Position numbers and translations under genes: made by a program. This document shows positions 1 through 8,635 of a stretch of 64,000 nt of DNA, piece by piece. The notes beneath the pieces were generated by a model. That model was not told the origin of the DNA and ran no database searches. It saw only the letters and a list, made by a program, of their open reading frames with translations. The stretch covers positions 30,778 through 94,777 of the forward strand of contig MKTJ01000064.1 of NCBI GenBank assembly GCA_001898225.1, given 5' to 3'. Numbering within the stretch: position 1 is the stretch's first letter; each line of letters opens with the position of its first letter. Source of the stretch: Chloroflexi bacterium 54-19. GTDB taxonomy: Bacteria > Chloroflexota > Chloroflexia > Chloroheliales > Chloroheliaceae.

Positions 1-245
1 TCCATTTTAAGTAGATGACGGAAAAAGCAGGAAGGATTTTACCTCAAGTTTAGATGTTGCTCAATCTTAAGGTTATTTACAAAGCCATTTTGGTTTTTGC
101 TTGCCTGGGTCAACTTTCTACATTATTTGTGAGCGTTGTCTGAAATGTGCCGCAGCCAAATAAGGAGCTCTGGTTCAATTTCTGACAGTATTATTATAGA
201 AATATCCGGTGAAATGTCTTTCCTGTCAATTATAAGTTATAAGTA

Positions 246-1739
246 TTATGTAAACCGGAACTTGTAGGCTCTTTCTAAAAACTCCATTGCTTGTTCCATG
301 GGACCAGTGATTTTGAGAAGCTGGCTGTAGTCAAAGTATATTTCCGACAATAGAGGTTTTGGTTCTTCCTTGTTTTCGGCTCCTTCCCTTAAAAGGACTT
401 CTAAAACTTCTATAGCTTTAAGATAATATTCATTGGCTTTATCAAGATTGTTACTTTTCTGATTGTATTGAGCCTCAACCTGGTAATACCGGCTCAATGA
501 CACTGAATCCATTCCAGAAAACTGACCCAACAGTTTTTGGGCATTTCTAAGATAGGAATTGGTCTGTTCAAAATCCTTTTCCTGGAAGGAGATTTTTGCC
601 ATTATCCCTAAAGCCGCAAACTCATTTTGGTAACTTTTTTCAGAGGGCGGATCCTTACTGACGCCAAGAGCGCCTAAATTGGCTGCAATTAACGCCGTTT
701 GTTTTGCTTTTTCATACTGAGCTAATTGCACATATAGCTGGCTGACACTCAAGGCTAAATCTTCTATTTGGCAAATCCCGGCCGATTTTTGATTTATTTC
801 ACGGCTTTGCCCTAGCAGGAAAACTGCTTTTTGAAAGTCACCGGTTTTAGCCTGTTCACTAGCCTGAGTAAACAAAGTTTGAGCTAGCAACTTCTGCTTA
901 TCAGGACTGAACCAGGCCAGCGCCTGTTCCAAATAATTTGCAGCAAGTTCTAAGTCACCTGTTATTCTAGTCGTTTCACCAACTTCCACCAGTAATTCCT
1001 GCTCCCAAATTACAGCTTTAATTTTATTATCAGCCGCCTTGACCGTTGCTAGTCCCAATTGAAAGTTTTTCAGCGCTTCAGCGTTATTGCCCTGGCGTCT
1101 ATTGGCCCGGCCTGTTTCCAGGTAAAATCTCGCCTCAAGCTCAGTATTAACCTTTAGGGGTTGTTCAGTTTCTTTAAAAAGAGAGACCTCTGCATGGTGT
1201 AACTCTTCTAAAGCCTGGCCTGGCTGGCTTTGTAAATTATTAATATTAGCCTTCAAGACGAAAAATAAAACTTGATCACTTCTATCCAGGGTGGCAAAAT
1301 TACCTTCAACTTGATTAAGTTCGAGAATGGCCTGTTGGTAGTCTGTGCTGGCTATTGCTACCTCACACTGGAATAAATGCTGTCTCGTCGACAAGAAAAT
1401 TGTCTTTTCTTCGTCTAAATCACCCTGGAAAAAATTACTCGAAATGGGTGTTGCCGGCCTTAAAAAGTAATCTAGGGTTTCTCCAAGACGGTCCGCCAAT
1501 AAATCCAGGGTTTCAAGGGTAGGAAGTGTTTTACCAAGTTCAATGGAGGAAAGATACGCTGAAGTAAAAAGCCCTTTGGTCAAATCACGCTGTGATATAT
1601 CTTTATTCACGCGGGTTTGGCGCAAGCGCTTGCCCAGGAGTTGAGGGTTTTTAGTTTTTATTTCTTGATACCTCGCAATGTAATTGGCAGTATCAAATTT
1701 AGTAATAGTATCTCCGGTGTTCTTTTTCTTTCTTGGCAT
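246..1739 (-). CDS. XRE-family HTH regulator with TPR array
   Basis: The 497-residue protein has a basic N-terminus, then a Cro/C1-type helix-turn-helix at about residues 35-92 (GKRLRQTR start, SQRDLT, AYLSSIELGK recognition helix region). The rest is almost entirely alpha-helical with TPR-like repeats (for example DLELAANYLEQALAWF, NLDKANEYYLKAIEVL). This HTH-plus-TPR layout is that of RRNPP-type peptide-responsive regulators, although many bacterial XRE-TPR proteins have unknown ligands. The gene is transcribed away from the CHAT gene, across a 273-bp divergent gap. A small proline-rich peptide gene lies about 4.5 kb away. DNA binding is well supported; peptide sensing is inference from architecture. 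Confidence 0.8.
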   Translation of the reverse strand: MPRKKKNTGDTITKFDTANYIARYQEIKTKNPQLLGKRLRQTRVNKDISQRDLTKGLFTSAYLSSIELGKTLPTLETLDLLADRLGETLDYFLRPATPISSNFFQGDLDEEKTIFLSTRQHLFQCEVAIASTDYQQAILELNQVEGNFATLDRSDQVLFFVLKANINNLQSQPGQALEELHHAEVSLFKETEQPLKVNTELEARFYLETGRANRRQGNNAEALKNFQLGLATVKAADNKIKAVIWEQELLVEVGETTRITGDLELAANYLEQALAWFSPDKQKLLAQTLFTQASEQAKTGDFQKAVFLLGQSREINQKSAGICQIEDLALSVSQLYVQLAQYEKAKQTALIAANLGALGVSKDPPSEKSYQNEFAALGIMAKISFQEKDFEQTNSYLRNAQKLLGQFSGMDSVSLSRYYQVEAQYNQKSNNLDKANEYYLKAIEVLEVLLREGAENKEEPKPLLSEIYFDYSQLLKITGPMEQAMEFLERAYKFRFT

Positions 1740-2012
1740 GATGTTCTTTTCCCGAATTTAAAGTCAAAATGTAGTATGAATCCACCCTAAATTTATTATC
1801 TCTATTTTATAACATTATTTCATATTTTGCTTACCAATTTCGTTGTGTTAAATTAAAACTTTGAAAATCTTAAATAAGTCGAGAACCTTTGAACCAAGAT
1901 ATTTTAAGCACTATGTATGTTAGACTATTATGGTGGTGTCTTAAGTGACTAGAAATAATAAATTTAATCCGCTTTGAAAAAATAAAATTTAAATATCGAA
2001 GGATTTAGGATT

Positions 2013-4118
2013 ATGGCAAACGTTCAAACCAAACCAACCGACTATTATGAGGACTTTGTGCTAAAGTTTATTAGGACTGATCCTCCGGAGGAAGAAATCT
2101 ACCAGGTCCATGTCATAAAAACACCGGTTGAAGCAACTGGCGGAGTCATAAATCTTTCATTTTATCCGGCTATTTCCTGGCAAGGCACCATAAACTATGT
2201 GAATACAAACTTAAGCAAGCTTTATGAAGAAACTGCTTATTCCGAGCCGGGTCGTGATGGAAATTCTAATGACATAGAACTACTCAATATAAACAATAGC
2301 CGGGACTATGCTAACAAACGCACTAAATTTAACCAGCTTCTCCGCCAAATAGGACTAAAAATTTATGACACCTTACCTTTTGACGCCAGGAAGGCGCTTG
2401 TAGGTGCTTTTAAACTTACCCAAAGGCAGGGTAAGCGACTACGAATTGGGCTTGATTTAACTGAAGCTTCCGGGTTATATGCACTACCGTGGGAACTCCT
2501 TTTCCAGGCTGCCCGTAGCCAGTTTTTTGCCCTTTCCAATTACACACCGGTTGTTAGAATGGTGGCTACCCCTACCTTACCTCGCTCATTTAACAGCTTG
2601 ACCCTTCCCTTAAAGGTGTTAATCGTTTTAATCGCCACCAAATCGGAAGATGTGCTTTCCATGCCAGATGAACTGCATAATATAAAAAAAGCATTTGCCC
2701 CGCTTGAGACCCTTGGCCAAGCCAGGCTTGATTTGCTTGATGGGGTTGTTACCTTCGACCGGTTCCGCAAGCAGGTCAAGGAAAATTGCTACCAGATAAT
2801 ACATTTTATTACCCACGGCAACTGGGATAGCGCCCGCGAACGGGCTACTTTACAATTTCATGCGCCGGGCCCAGAAACCTCTCTTGAACTTGAAATTCAG
2901 AAGGTGGTAAAACTGCCCACCCACGCCTATACTGCGGAAGATTTCAGTTTGGTGCTGGGAGAAAATGAGAGTTTGGAAATGGTCTTTCTCAACTCTTGTG
3001 AAGCTGGTAGGGCTAGCGCCGAGGAAGATATAAGTTTATCTAATATGTCAGCCGGTTTGGTGAAAAATGGAGTCCCGGCTGTTATTGCGCTTCAGGAACT
3101 TGCTTCTCCAGAAGCGGCAGTGCTCTGGTCTACCGAACTCTACAATCATTTGGTCCGTAATAAATCCATAGAAGAAGCGGTTACTGAAAGCCGCAAGGAA
3201 GTGTACATGGCAAGCCAGCACAACGTTAGCTATCTTGGCCAGTGGTTCGTACCGGTCCTTTACAAGGCTACGGAGTTAGCGGAAGAACCTCCGCCATGGT
3301 ATGTCCAGGTTGAAACCAGTATTGTACGCGCCTTACGCCGCCTTGGAACCGACCGAAGTCAGCGGGGAAGCGCCGGTTTGTTAGCCATTGTCATAGTTGG
3401 AACACTTATGGTCCAGTACGCAATCGAAAAAATAATCCCGGCAGACCCAACCTGGAAGGAATTTTTCCTAAACAACTTCAACCTCTTTTTCAGTATTAAC
3501 CCTGCTAACCCCATTTGGTTGCACTATTTCTTGAATGTTTATTTATGGCTGGTAGGCGTTGCTTTTTTCCTGGTGATTGGGGTAACACTATGGGCTTATA
3601 CGGACCTAAAACAGGAGCCCATCCTTGGGAAGTTGGAGAGAGGCGGTCGCCTCTATTTATTGATGCTCGTTTTTATCGGGGCAAATCTGGGGCTGCTGAC
3701 CGGCTTAACTTTGTGCTTTATAGGGTCCGGCCTTTTACTTTATTATACCGGCTTATTTGACCTGTTACCCATCTGGACCCAGGTTTTTGTTCGCTGCCTT
3801 ACCGGTTTTTGTTGTGTGGTCACGATGGCTGTTTTTGCCCGACGGATCCCACTCAGCTCAAAAACTGCCAGCTATAATTTTAAGCCGGTTCCCGCTGAAA
3901 TCTTTATAGCGGCAAGCCTGTTTCTTGTAGTGTTGGTAATCCTCTTCGCTGTTTTATTCGTGGCCCCAGCCATCTTTTTAAATAAGCCATTGGGCGGGAT
4001 TTTTATCGGAGTAGTTTTGTTTATTCTATATTTGTGGGAAAGTCATAAAGCTGTAGGTCCGGTCACTCAGAAGAAAGACGATCAGACCAAACCTAATTCT
4101 AATGACCATACTTTCTAA
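2013..4118 (+). CDS. CHAT-domain (caspase-like) protease with C-terminal membrane helices
   Basis: The protein has 701 residues. Residues about 130-420 form a CHAT domain: the catalytic His is in the HFITHGNWD motif (His268) and the catalytic Cys in LNSCEAGRAS (Cys329). AGLVKNGVPAVIALQ and the end motif YLGQWFVPVLY are typical of the family. From about residue 450 there are roughly seven hydrophobic segments, so the protease is predicted to be membrane-anchored with its catalytic part in the cytoplasm. CHAT proteins are cysteine peptidases used in proteolytic signalling and defence. The gene is convergent with an anti-sigma-like gene, and the two ends overlap by 4 bp. The substrate is unknown; the neighbouring sigma/anti-sigma pair is a candidate (inference). 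Confidence 0.85.
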   Translation: MANVQTKPTDYYEDFVLKFIRTDPPEEEIYQVHVIKTPVEATGGVINLSFYPAISWQGTINYVNTNLSKLYEETAYSEPGRDGNSNDIELLNINNSRDYANKRTKFNQLLRQIGLKIYDTLPFDARKALVGAFKLTQRQGKRLRIGLDLTEASGLYALPWELLFQAARSQFFALSNYTPVVRMVATPTLPRSFNSLTLPLKVLIVLIATKSEDVLSMPDELHNIKKAFAPLETLGQARLDLLDGVVTFDRFRKQVKENCYQIIHFITHGNWDSARERATLQFHAPGPETSLELEIQKVVKLPTHAYTAEDFSLVLGENESLEMVFLNSCEAGRASAEEDISLSNMSAGLVKNGVPAVIALQELASPEAAVLWSTELYNHLVRNKSIEEAVTESRKEVYMASQHNVSYLGQWFVPVLYKATELAEEPPPWYVQVETSIVRALRRLGTDRSQRGSAGLLAIVIVGTLMVQYAIEKIIPADPTWKEFFLNNFNLFFSINPANPIWLHYFLNVYLWLVGVAFFLVIGVTLWAYTDLKQEPILGKLERGGRLYLLMLVFIGANLGLLTGLTLCFIGSGLLLYYTGLFDLLPIWTQVFVRCLTGFCCVVTMAVFARRIPLSSKTASYNFKPVPAEIFIAASLFLVVLVILFAVLFVAPAIFLNKPLGGIFIGVVLFILYLWESHKAVGPVTQKKDDQTKPNSNDHTF

Positions 4119-4930
4119 ATATCAATAGTGATATCAACTTCTAAGGTTGCTAAAGCAGTCAAAGGTACTTTTGTAAAGATAGCCTCGCCCTTCTTATCGG
4201 ATAGGACTTCTTGCCTGGTTTTTTCATAAGTAAGGCTAACCCTGTGTTTGTCAAACCTATTCACCAGAGCTGGTCCTTCCAGGACTACCCGGACTAAACA
4301 TTCAGAGTCAGTGGGTTGCTGTCGAATACAATATATACCTACATTTACCCGCAGATTTCGGCCAACCGGCTGTTCAAATAAGGTGAGATTGTTATCTGAA
4401 ACTGAGTCATCGTCCCCGGCCCTTGTGTATAGACCCGTAATGGGGCCAGAGGCGGGTTCAAAGTGGATAGCTACCTTAAGGGAATTAAGTTTATCGGTTA
4501 ATCTCTCCACAAGGGTTTGCAAGCGGCCAGGCCACTTAATTATAGGGCCAACCGGTAAAGTTGGGGCAGCAGTATCCTTTAACTCTGGTAGAACTTCAAA
4601 ATCTAGTTCACTCTCCGGTATTTGCAAAAACTCCCATTCTTCTCGACAATCCAGGCAGCCTTCGAGGTGATTGTACAATTTCTGCCGGTCCGCCTGGTTC
4701 ATTGAAAGCCGGTCAAGTGGATCGAGGTAGGTAAGCATGAGGTTCTGGCTGGTCTGACAATCAATTCCACCAGGGCTAGTTAACTCTTCGTAAAGGGCGG
4801 AAGGAGAATCGGGCCAGCCCGGGTCGGCCTGGTTTTGCACCAGGAAATCCAGTGCCGCCTGGTACTGAGCAGGATCGGCATTGTCCTCCATATAATCCAG
4901 TAATATTTTTTGGGCTGTAGCCTTATCCAT
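4115..4930 (-). CDS. Putative zinc-finger anti-sigma factor
   Basis: The 271-residue protein has an HC2-type zinc-finger signature (HLEGCLDCREEW, His-x3-Cys-x2-Cys) at about residues 88-99, as in zinc-binding anti-sigma factors. The N-terminal 85 residues are helical, with LDYMEDNADPAQYQAAL-type segments. The C-terminal ~100 residues look beta-rich (VRVVLEGPALV, LATLEVDITIDI) and could be an Ig-like or carboxypeptidase-regulatory-like sensor domain. No membrane helix is evident. It lies 53 bp downstream of a sigma-factor gene on the same strand, the usual order for such pairs. Its 3' end overlaps the convergent CHAT gene. The anti-sigma role is inferred from the zinc motif plus position. Confidence 0.6.
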   Translation of the reverse strand: MDKATAQKILLDYMEDNADPAQYQAALDFLVQNQADPGWPDSPSALYEELTSPGGIDCQTSQNLMLTYLDPLDRLSMNQADRQKLYNHLEGCLDCREEWEFLQIPESELDFEVLPELKDTAAPTLPVGPIIKWPGRLQTLVERLTDKLNSLKVAIHFEPASGPITGLYTRAGDDDSVSDNNLTLFEQPVGRNLRVNVGIYCIRQQPTDSECLVRVVLEGPALVNRFDKHRVSLTYEKTRQEVLSDKKGEAIFTKVPLTALATLEVDITIDI

Positions 4931-4983
4931 AATAGTTCTGATTTCTACTATCTTACAATTATAAATCCCGATTCAAGCGGGCT

Positions 4984-5856
4984 TCAACCTAAATCACGCA
5001 ATTGATCAATACAATCCCTGTTTTTCTGGAGTTGCTTCCAGGCATCCGTCTGCTGGCGGCGAAGTTCTTCAATTGGAAGACCTAATTCTTCGACTAAATC
5101 TTCCAATCTTGTACCCCTGAAAAGGGTTTCTATTAGAATACGCCGGTAATTATCTGCCCGTTTAGTTTGCCTAATGTTTTTGATACATTTTAGAAGTTGG
5201 TCCAGTTGTTCTCGGCTTAAAGCTTTTCGTAAGGGGTCAAAGACCGGCCCAGCCTCAAGCATCTGCCCTTCAAGGGAATCGAGCGGGATTTGTCTTATTT
5301 CCAGGCCAGGTCTGTCACTCTTCTCATCTGAATCTTTACTTTCAGAATCTCTGTCTCCCTTATTAGAATTTCTGTCTTTAGAATTGCCCAACTTATTTTT
5401 TCGCAGGTACATCAGGTATTCACGGTAAGCTATTTGTTTACACCAGGCCAGAAACGAATAAGGTGATTCGCAGGTCGTAATTTTACTAATAATTTTAGTT
5501 ACCGCTTCCGCAGCTAAGTCTTCACTTAATTCCCACTGCTTATGGGTCAACCTATAAAAAATTCGTTGTAAATAGGATGCCAACCACCCGTAAGCGCCAT
5601 TGTAAATATCTTCCGCCTGATGCCTAATTGCTTCATAGACTAATTGGCTAATTTCCCGATAGGCCAGATCACTCACTGTAACTTTGTGGTTTGATTCCCT
5701 TTGCCATGCACTTACCTGTTCGGTCACTTGCAATTCATCAATTCCTAAAATTTGGCAGTAATGTTGCAGGTGTAAATTTGATATAACCTGGCGCACTTCG
5801 GTCAAAATTTTGGCCTTATTTTCAGGCGAAATTTCTAAAGGATCGTCGTGAGGCAT
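4984..5856 (-). CDS. Sigma-70 family (ECF-like) RNA polymerase sigma factor
   Basis: The 290-residue protein carries region-2-like sequence at about residues 85-155 (YLQRIFYRLTHKQWELSEDLAAEAV, then SFLAWCKQIAYREYLMYLRKNK). After a charged linker, a region-4-like helical segment follows at about residues 205-285 (RRILIETLFRGTRLEDLVEELGLP, then EELRRQQTDAWKQL), an HTH for -35 recognition. An unusual N-terminal extension of ~80 residues precedes region 2. The gene is followed 53 bp later by the putative anti-sigma gene. Such divergent sigma factors with CHAT neighbours are typical of Chloroflexota and cyanobacteria. The family assignment is fairly secure; the regulon is unknown. Confidence 0.72.
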   Translation of the reverse strand: MPHDDPLEISPENKAKILTEVRQVISNLHLQHYCQILGIDELQVTEQVSAWQRESNHKVTVSDLAYREISQLVYEAIRHQAEDIYNGAYGWLASYLQRIFYRLTHKQWELSEDLAAEAVTKIISKITTCESPYSFLAWCKQIAYREYLMYLRKNKLGNSKDRNSNKGDRDSESKDSDEKSDRPGLEIRQIPLDSLEGQMLEAGPVFDPLRKALSREQLDQLLKCIKNIRQTKRADNYRRILIETLFRGTRLEDLVEELGLPIEELRRQQTDAWKQLQKNRDCIDQLRDLG

Positions 5857-6240
5857 TTACGCTTCCTATTTTATCCTGTTAAGCCCTTTTATTGGCCGGA
5901 TATTTAAAAATTCGTTCGAAAAGTATCATGAAAATCCGGATAAATTGCCTCTTTTTGCATCCAAATATATGTAGTAAACATTCAACAAATTTTTACTACA
6001 CAGGCCTGGCTAAAGGTAAGACATATACGCAGCCTGGCAAAGAAAAGGTCGCAATTCTACGGAAGGAATTTCGTTTTTAAATTGCCGTGCCTGGATTGAG
6101 TATATACCAGCAGTAACCAAAGATAAAGACTAACTAGAAACATTCAAACGGGTGTGCTTGCTCAACCGCAAGTCTGTTTGCTTATGCCAATTTTTAGTCT
6201 TGTCATAGTTTTGCTTAGAAAAGAACAAGGAGAATTTCAG
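5857..6240. other. Intergenic region upstream of the small peptide gene
   Basis: This 384-bp gap separates the leftward sigma-factor gene from the rightward small-peptide gene. I see no convincing coding sequence and no near-consensus promoter. It must hold the divergent start signals of both transcripts. Bases 6227-6232 (aaggag) are the Shine-Dalgarno sequence of the peptide gene. A short stem with cttgc/gcaag arms occurs near 6158-6175, but it is too small to interpret. Confidence 0.4.
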
Positions 6241-6372
6241 ATGAATAACAACAAATCTATCAAAGTAGCTGTTGCGGCGCAGGTAACTGCACTTGTGCCA
6301 TCCTTTCTTTCTTTCCCCCCTTGCCCACCCGAGTTGGCTAAACCGACTTTAAGACCGCCGGTCGCCCGCTAA
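6241..6372 (+). CDS. Small proline-rich peptide (candidate secreted or signalling peptide)
   Basis: The 43-codon gene starts at ATG 6241, chosen because aaggag lies 8 nt upstream; an in-frame ATG at 6154 has no such site. The peptide begins MNNNKSIKVAVAAQV, a short basic then hydrophobic head. It ends in a proline-rich tail (SFPPCPPELAKPTLRPPVAR), with eight Pro in total and one Cys. A perfect 14-bp terminator-like hairpin follows 22 bp after the stop, so this is a complete small transcription unit. A prolyl oligopeptidase gene begins 189 bp downstream. Head-plus-tail design resembles exported pro-peptides of the Phr/RRNPP kind or a RiPP precursor. I recognise no family; function is inference only. 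Confidence 0.6.
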   Translation: MNNNKSIKVAVAAQVTALVPSFLSFPPCPPELAKPTLRPPVAR

Positions 6373-6394
6373 GGAACTTAAGGTAAAGCCAATT

Positions 6395-6446
6395 CCAGAA
6401 GATTGCAGGGATAAATCTGCAATCTTCTGGATATTTATTTTGTTTT
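6395..6446 (+). terminator. Rho-independent terminator of the small peptide gene
   Basis: Perfect 14-bp inverted repeat: ccagaagattgcag at 6395-6408 and ctgcaatcttctgg at 6417-6430, with an 8-nt loop. It is followed by the T-rich tract atatttattttgtttt (6431-6446). The short stable stem and T tract right after a stop codon are the standard intrinsic-terminator layout. Confidence 0.8.
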
Positions 6447-6561
6447 AAGGAAGACTATTGGCTTACTCAAACATTAAGGGCAAAGTGTAAAAAATCAAAT
6501 CTTAGTGAGCGTAGCTTGATACTCGTTCCTCACTTCGAGAAACCCAGAATGAAAAGGAACC

Positions 6562-8634
6562 ATGAATAAAAAAGATTACCCCTTACCGCCGTTAAGTGGT
6601 GCTAGTGATAAATTCTTTGGCACCGAAGTAAGAGATCCTTATCGTTGCCTGGAAAGTTTGGACGATGTACAGGTTAAAGCCTGGCTCCAAGGCCAAACAC
6701 AACTCACCGCTGCGTACTTTTCTAACATTGCGAGGCAAAACGAGCTGGTCAGACGAAAGTTGACCAGTTTATGGCACTATCCAAAATATTCAGTTCTTTC
6801 TAAAGAAGGAGATTACTACTTTTTTTGGGGTTTAGACTTAACCCACCAGGCTAAAATCCAGAACCAGGCCGTGCTATACCGTATGAATTGTCTTTCTGAC
6901 GCGCCTATTCCGGTCCTCAATCCAAATTTGCTTGACCCTTCCGGTAACAGCGCTATTACCTACCAGTCCTTTAGCAGGGACGGTCGGTTAGTATCTTATA
7001 CCTTTGCCCAGGACGGCAGCGATGATCAACAGATTCACATCCGCCATACTTTAGACCTTTTTGATTCCAAAGAGGTGTTGGTAGGTTGCAAGACAGTTAA
7101 CATTGCCTGGAACCCGGATAATTCCGGGTTTTACTACAACCGCTTTATAGATTCACCTTCCTACACCGAACCCATTGTTAAGGCTGGCTTGAATTGCATC
7201 TACTGGCACGCTTTGGGCTCCAACCAATCCGAAGATACGCTTATCTTTGCACCTGAAGCATCTGATTCAGAGTTAGCTTTTTATCCCGAAACCAGTTACG
7301 ACGGGCGTTACCTTGTTCTGTACGCCACTTACAGCACTGAACCGCATAACCACATCTTTTACCGTAAAGCAGAAAGTACCGGTTCCTTTACAAACTTGAC
7401 GGCCGGTACAAAAGATCAGTTCGTTTTTATCGGAAGTATAGAGGACACTTTTTATTTTCAAACTACCTGGAATGCGCCTAAAGGCCAAATAATAGCCATC
7501 GATCTAGCGCAACCTGAGTCGCAATATTGGCAGGTAGTAATCCCGGAACAGGCTGACTTTTTAGCTTTTGTGACCTATTCCGGAGGAAACCTTGTAGCAG
7601 GTTTCCTACACTCGGCCTATCATCGTTTGAAAGTCTTTACTTTAGAAGGTATCTTTCGAGAAGAGGTAAATTTACCTTCTTTTGCTACCATTTCCGGCCT
7701 TACCGGGAAACCTGACAGTGCGGAACTCTTTATCAGCGTAGAGAGTTTTACGAATCCTCCTTCTGTTTACAGTTACGATCTTGGGCGGAAAGAACTCATT
7801 TTGTTGATTAAACCTGTTCTTGATTTTCAGCCGGAACATTATGAAACCAAGCAGGTTTTTTATCCATCCAAAGATGGGACCATGATTCCAATGTTCTTAA
7901 CCTATAAGAAAGGAATTTGTTTGAATAAAGCTAATCCAACCCTTTTGACCGGTTATGGTGGGTTTGGAATCAGTCAGACACCCATCTTCCTAATTTCAAA
8001 CGCGTTATGGCTTTCTCAGGGAGGGATTCTGGCCGTAGCCAATGTGCGGGGAGGCGGCGAACTTGGATTGGATTGGCACGAGCAAGGGCGTTTGTATAAA
8101 AAACAGAACTCATTTGGAGACCTTTGCGCGGCCGCCGAATGGTTAATTGAAGAAAATTACACCAGTCCGGCCAAATTAGCTTTAATGGGACATAGCAATG
8201 GAGGTTTGTTAGTAGCCGGGAGTATCATTCAAAGTCCCCACCTTTTTGGCGCGGTAATATGCCGAGCCCCTTTAACCGATATGCTACGGTACCATTTGCT
8301 AGGAGCAGGGCGCAACTGGCTAGCTGAATATGGTTGTGCCATGACCAGTCCGCAGGAGTTCAGGACATTATACGCTTATTCACCTTTGCACAATATAAAA
8401 AAAGAGGATTATCCGGCCGTGTTTGTTACAGTGCCTATCGGAGATGAACGGGTGCATCCTATGCACTCCTTAAAGTTTATAGCCAATTTACAGGCTAGTT
8501 CTACCGGAGAAAACCCTATCCTGCTTCGCATAGAGCGAGAAGGAGGCCATGGTATAGGTAACGCTTCTAGTCGCACTTTTGAGGAGTTATGTGATATTTA
8601 CACATTTCTTTTCAGCTTATTTGAGATGATTTGA
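6562..8634 (+). CDS. Prolyl oligopeptidase family serine peptidase (S9A)
   Basis: The protein has 690 residues, the usual length of S9A prolyl oligopeptidases. An N-terminal helical part (YPLPPLSGASD, VRDPYRCLE) leads into a seven-bladed propeller at about residues 70-400. The C-terminal alpha/beta-hydrolase domain has the nucleophile in GHSNGG (Ser545), the acid in GDERVHP (Asp628) and the base in GGHGIG (His663). GGGELGLDWHEQGR is also a family signature. There is no signal peptide, so it should be cytoplasmic, cutting short peptides after Pro. Start ATG 6562 has aaaggaa close upstream. It directly follows the proline-rich peptide gene and ends 1 bp before the convergent STAND gene. Confidence 0.93.
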   Translation: MNKKDYPLPPLSGASDKFFGTEVRDPYRCLESLDDVQVKAWLQGQTQLTAAYFSNIARQNELVRRKLTSLWHYPKYSVLSKEGDYYFFWGLDLTHQAKIQNQAVLYRMNCLSDAPIPVLNPNLLDPSGNSAITYQSFSRDGRLVSYTFAQDGSDDQQIHIRHTLDLFDSKEVLVGCKTVNIAWNPDNSGFYYNRFIDSPSYTEPIVKAGLNCIYWHALGSNQSEDTLIFAPEASDSELAFYPETSYDGRYLVLYATYSTEPHNHIFYRKAESTGSFTNLTAGTKDQFVFIGSIEDTFYFQTTWNAPKGQIIAIDLAQPESQYWQVVIPEQADFLAFVTYSGGNLVAGFLHSAYHRLKVFTLEGIFREEVNLPSFATISGLTGKPDSAELFISVESFTNPPSVYSYDLGRKELILLIKPVLDFQPEHYETKQVFYPSKDGTMIPMFLTYKKGICLNKANPTLLTGYGGFGISQTPIFLISNALWLSQGGILAVANVRGGGELGLDWHEQGRLYKKQNSFGDLCAAAEWLIEENYTSPAKLALMGHSNGGLLVAGSIIQSPHLFGAVICRAPLTDMLRYHLLGAGRNWLAEYGCAMTSPQEFRTLYAYSPLHNIKKEDYPAVFVTVPIGDERVHPMHSLKFIANLQASSTGENPILLRIEREGGHGIGNASSRTFEELCDIYTFLFSLFEMI

Positions 8635-8635
8635 A

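Noticed and set aside
5892..6080. 62-codon plus-strand ORF upstream of the peptide gene
   Set aside because: No ribosome site and no family features; it lies in a likely control region.
6154..6240. Longer 72-residue version of the small peptide
   Set aside because: The upstream ATG lacks a ribosome site, while ATG 6241 has aaggag at the ideal distance.
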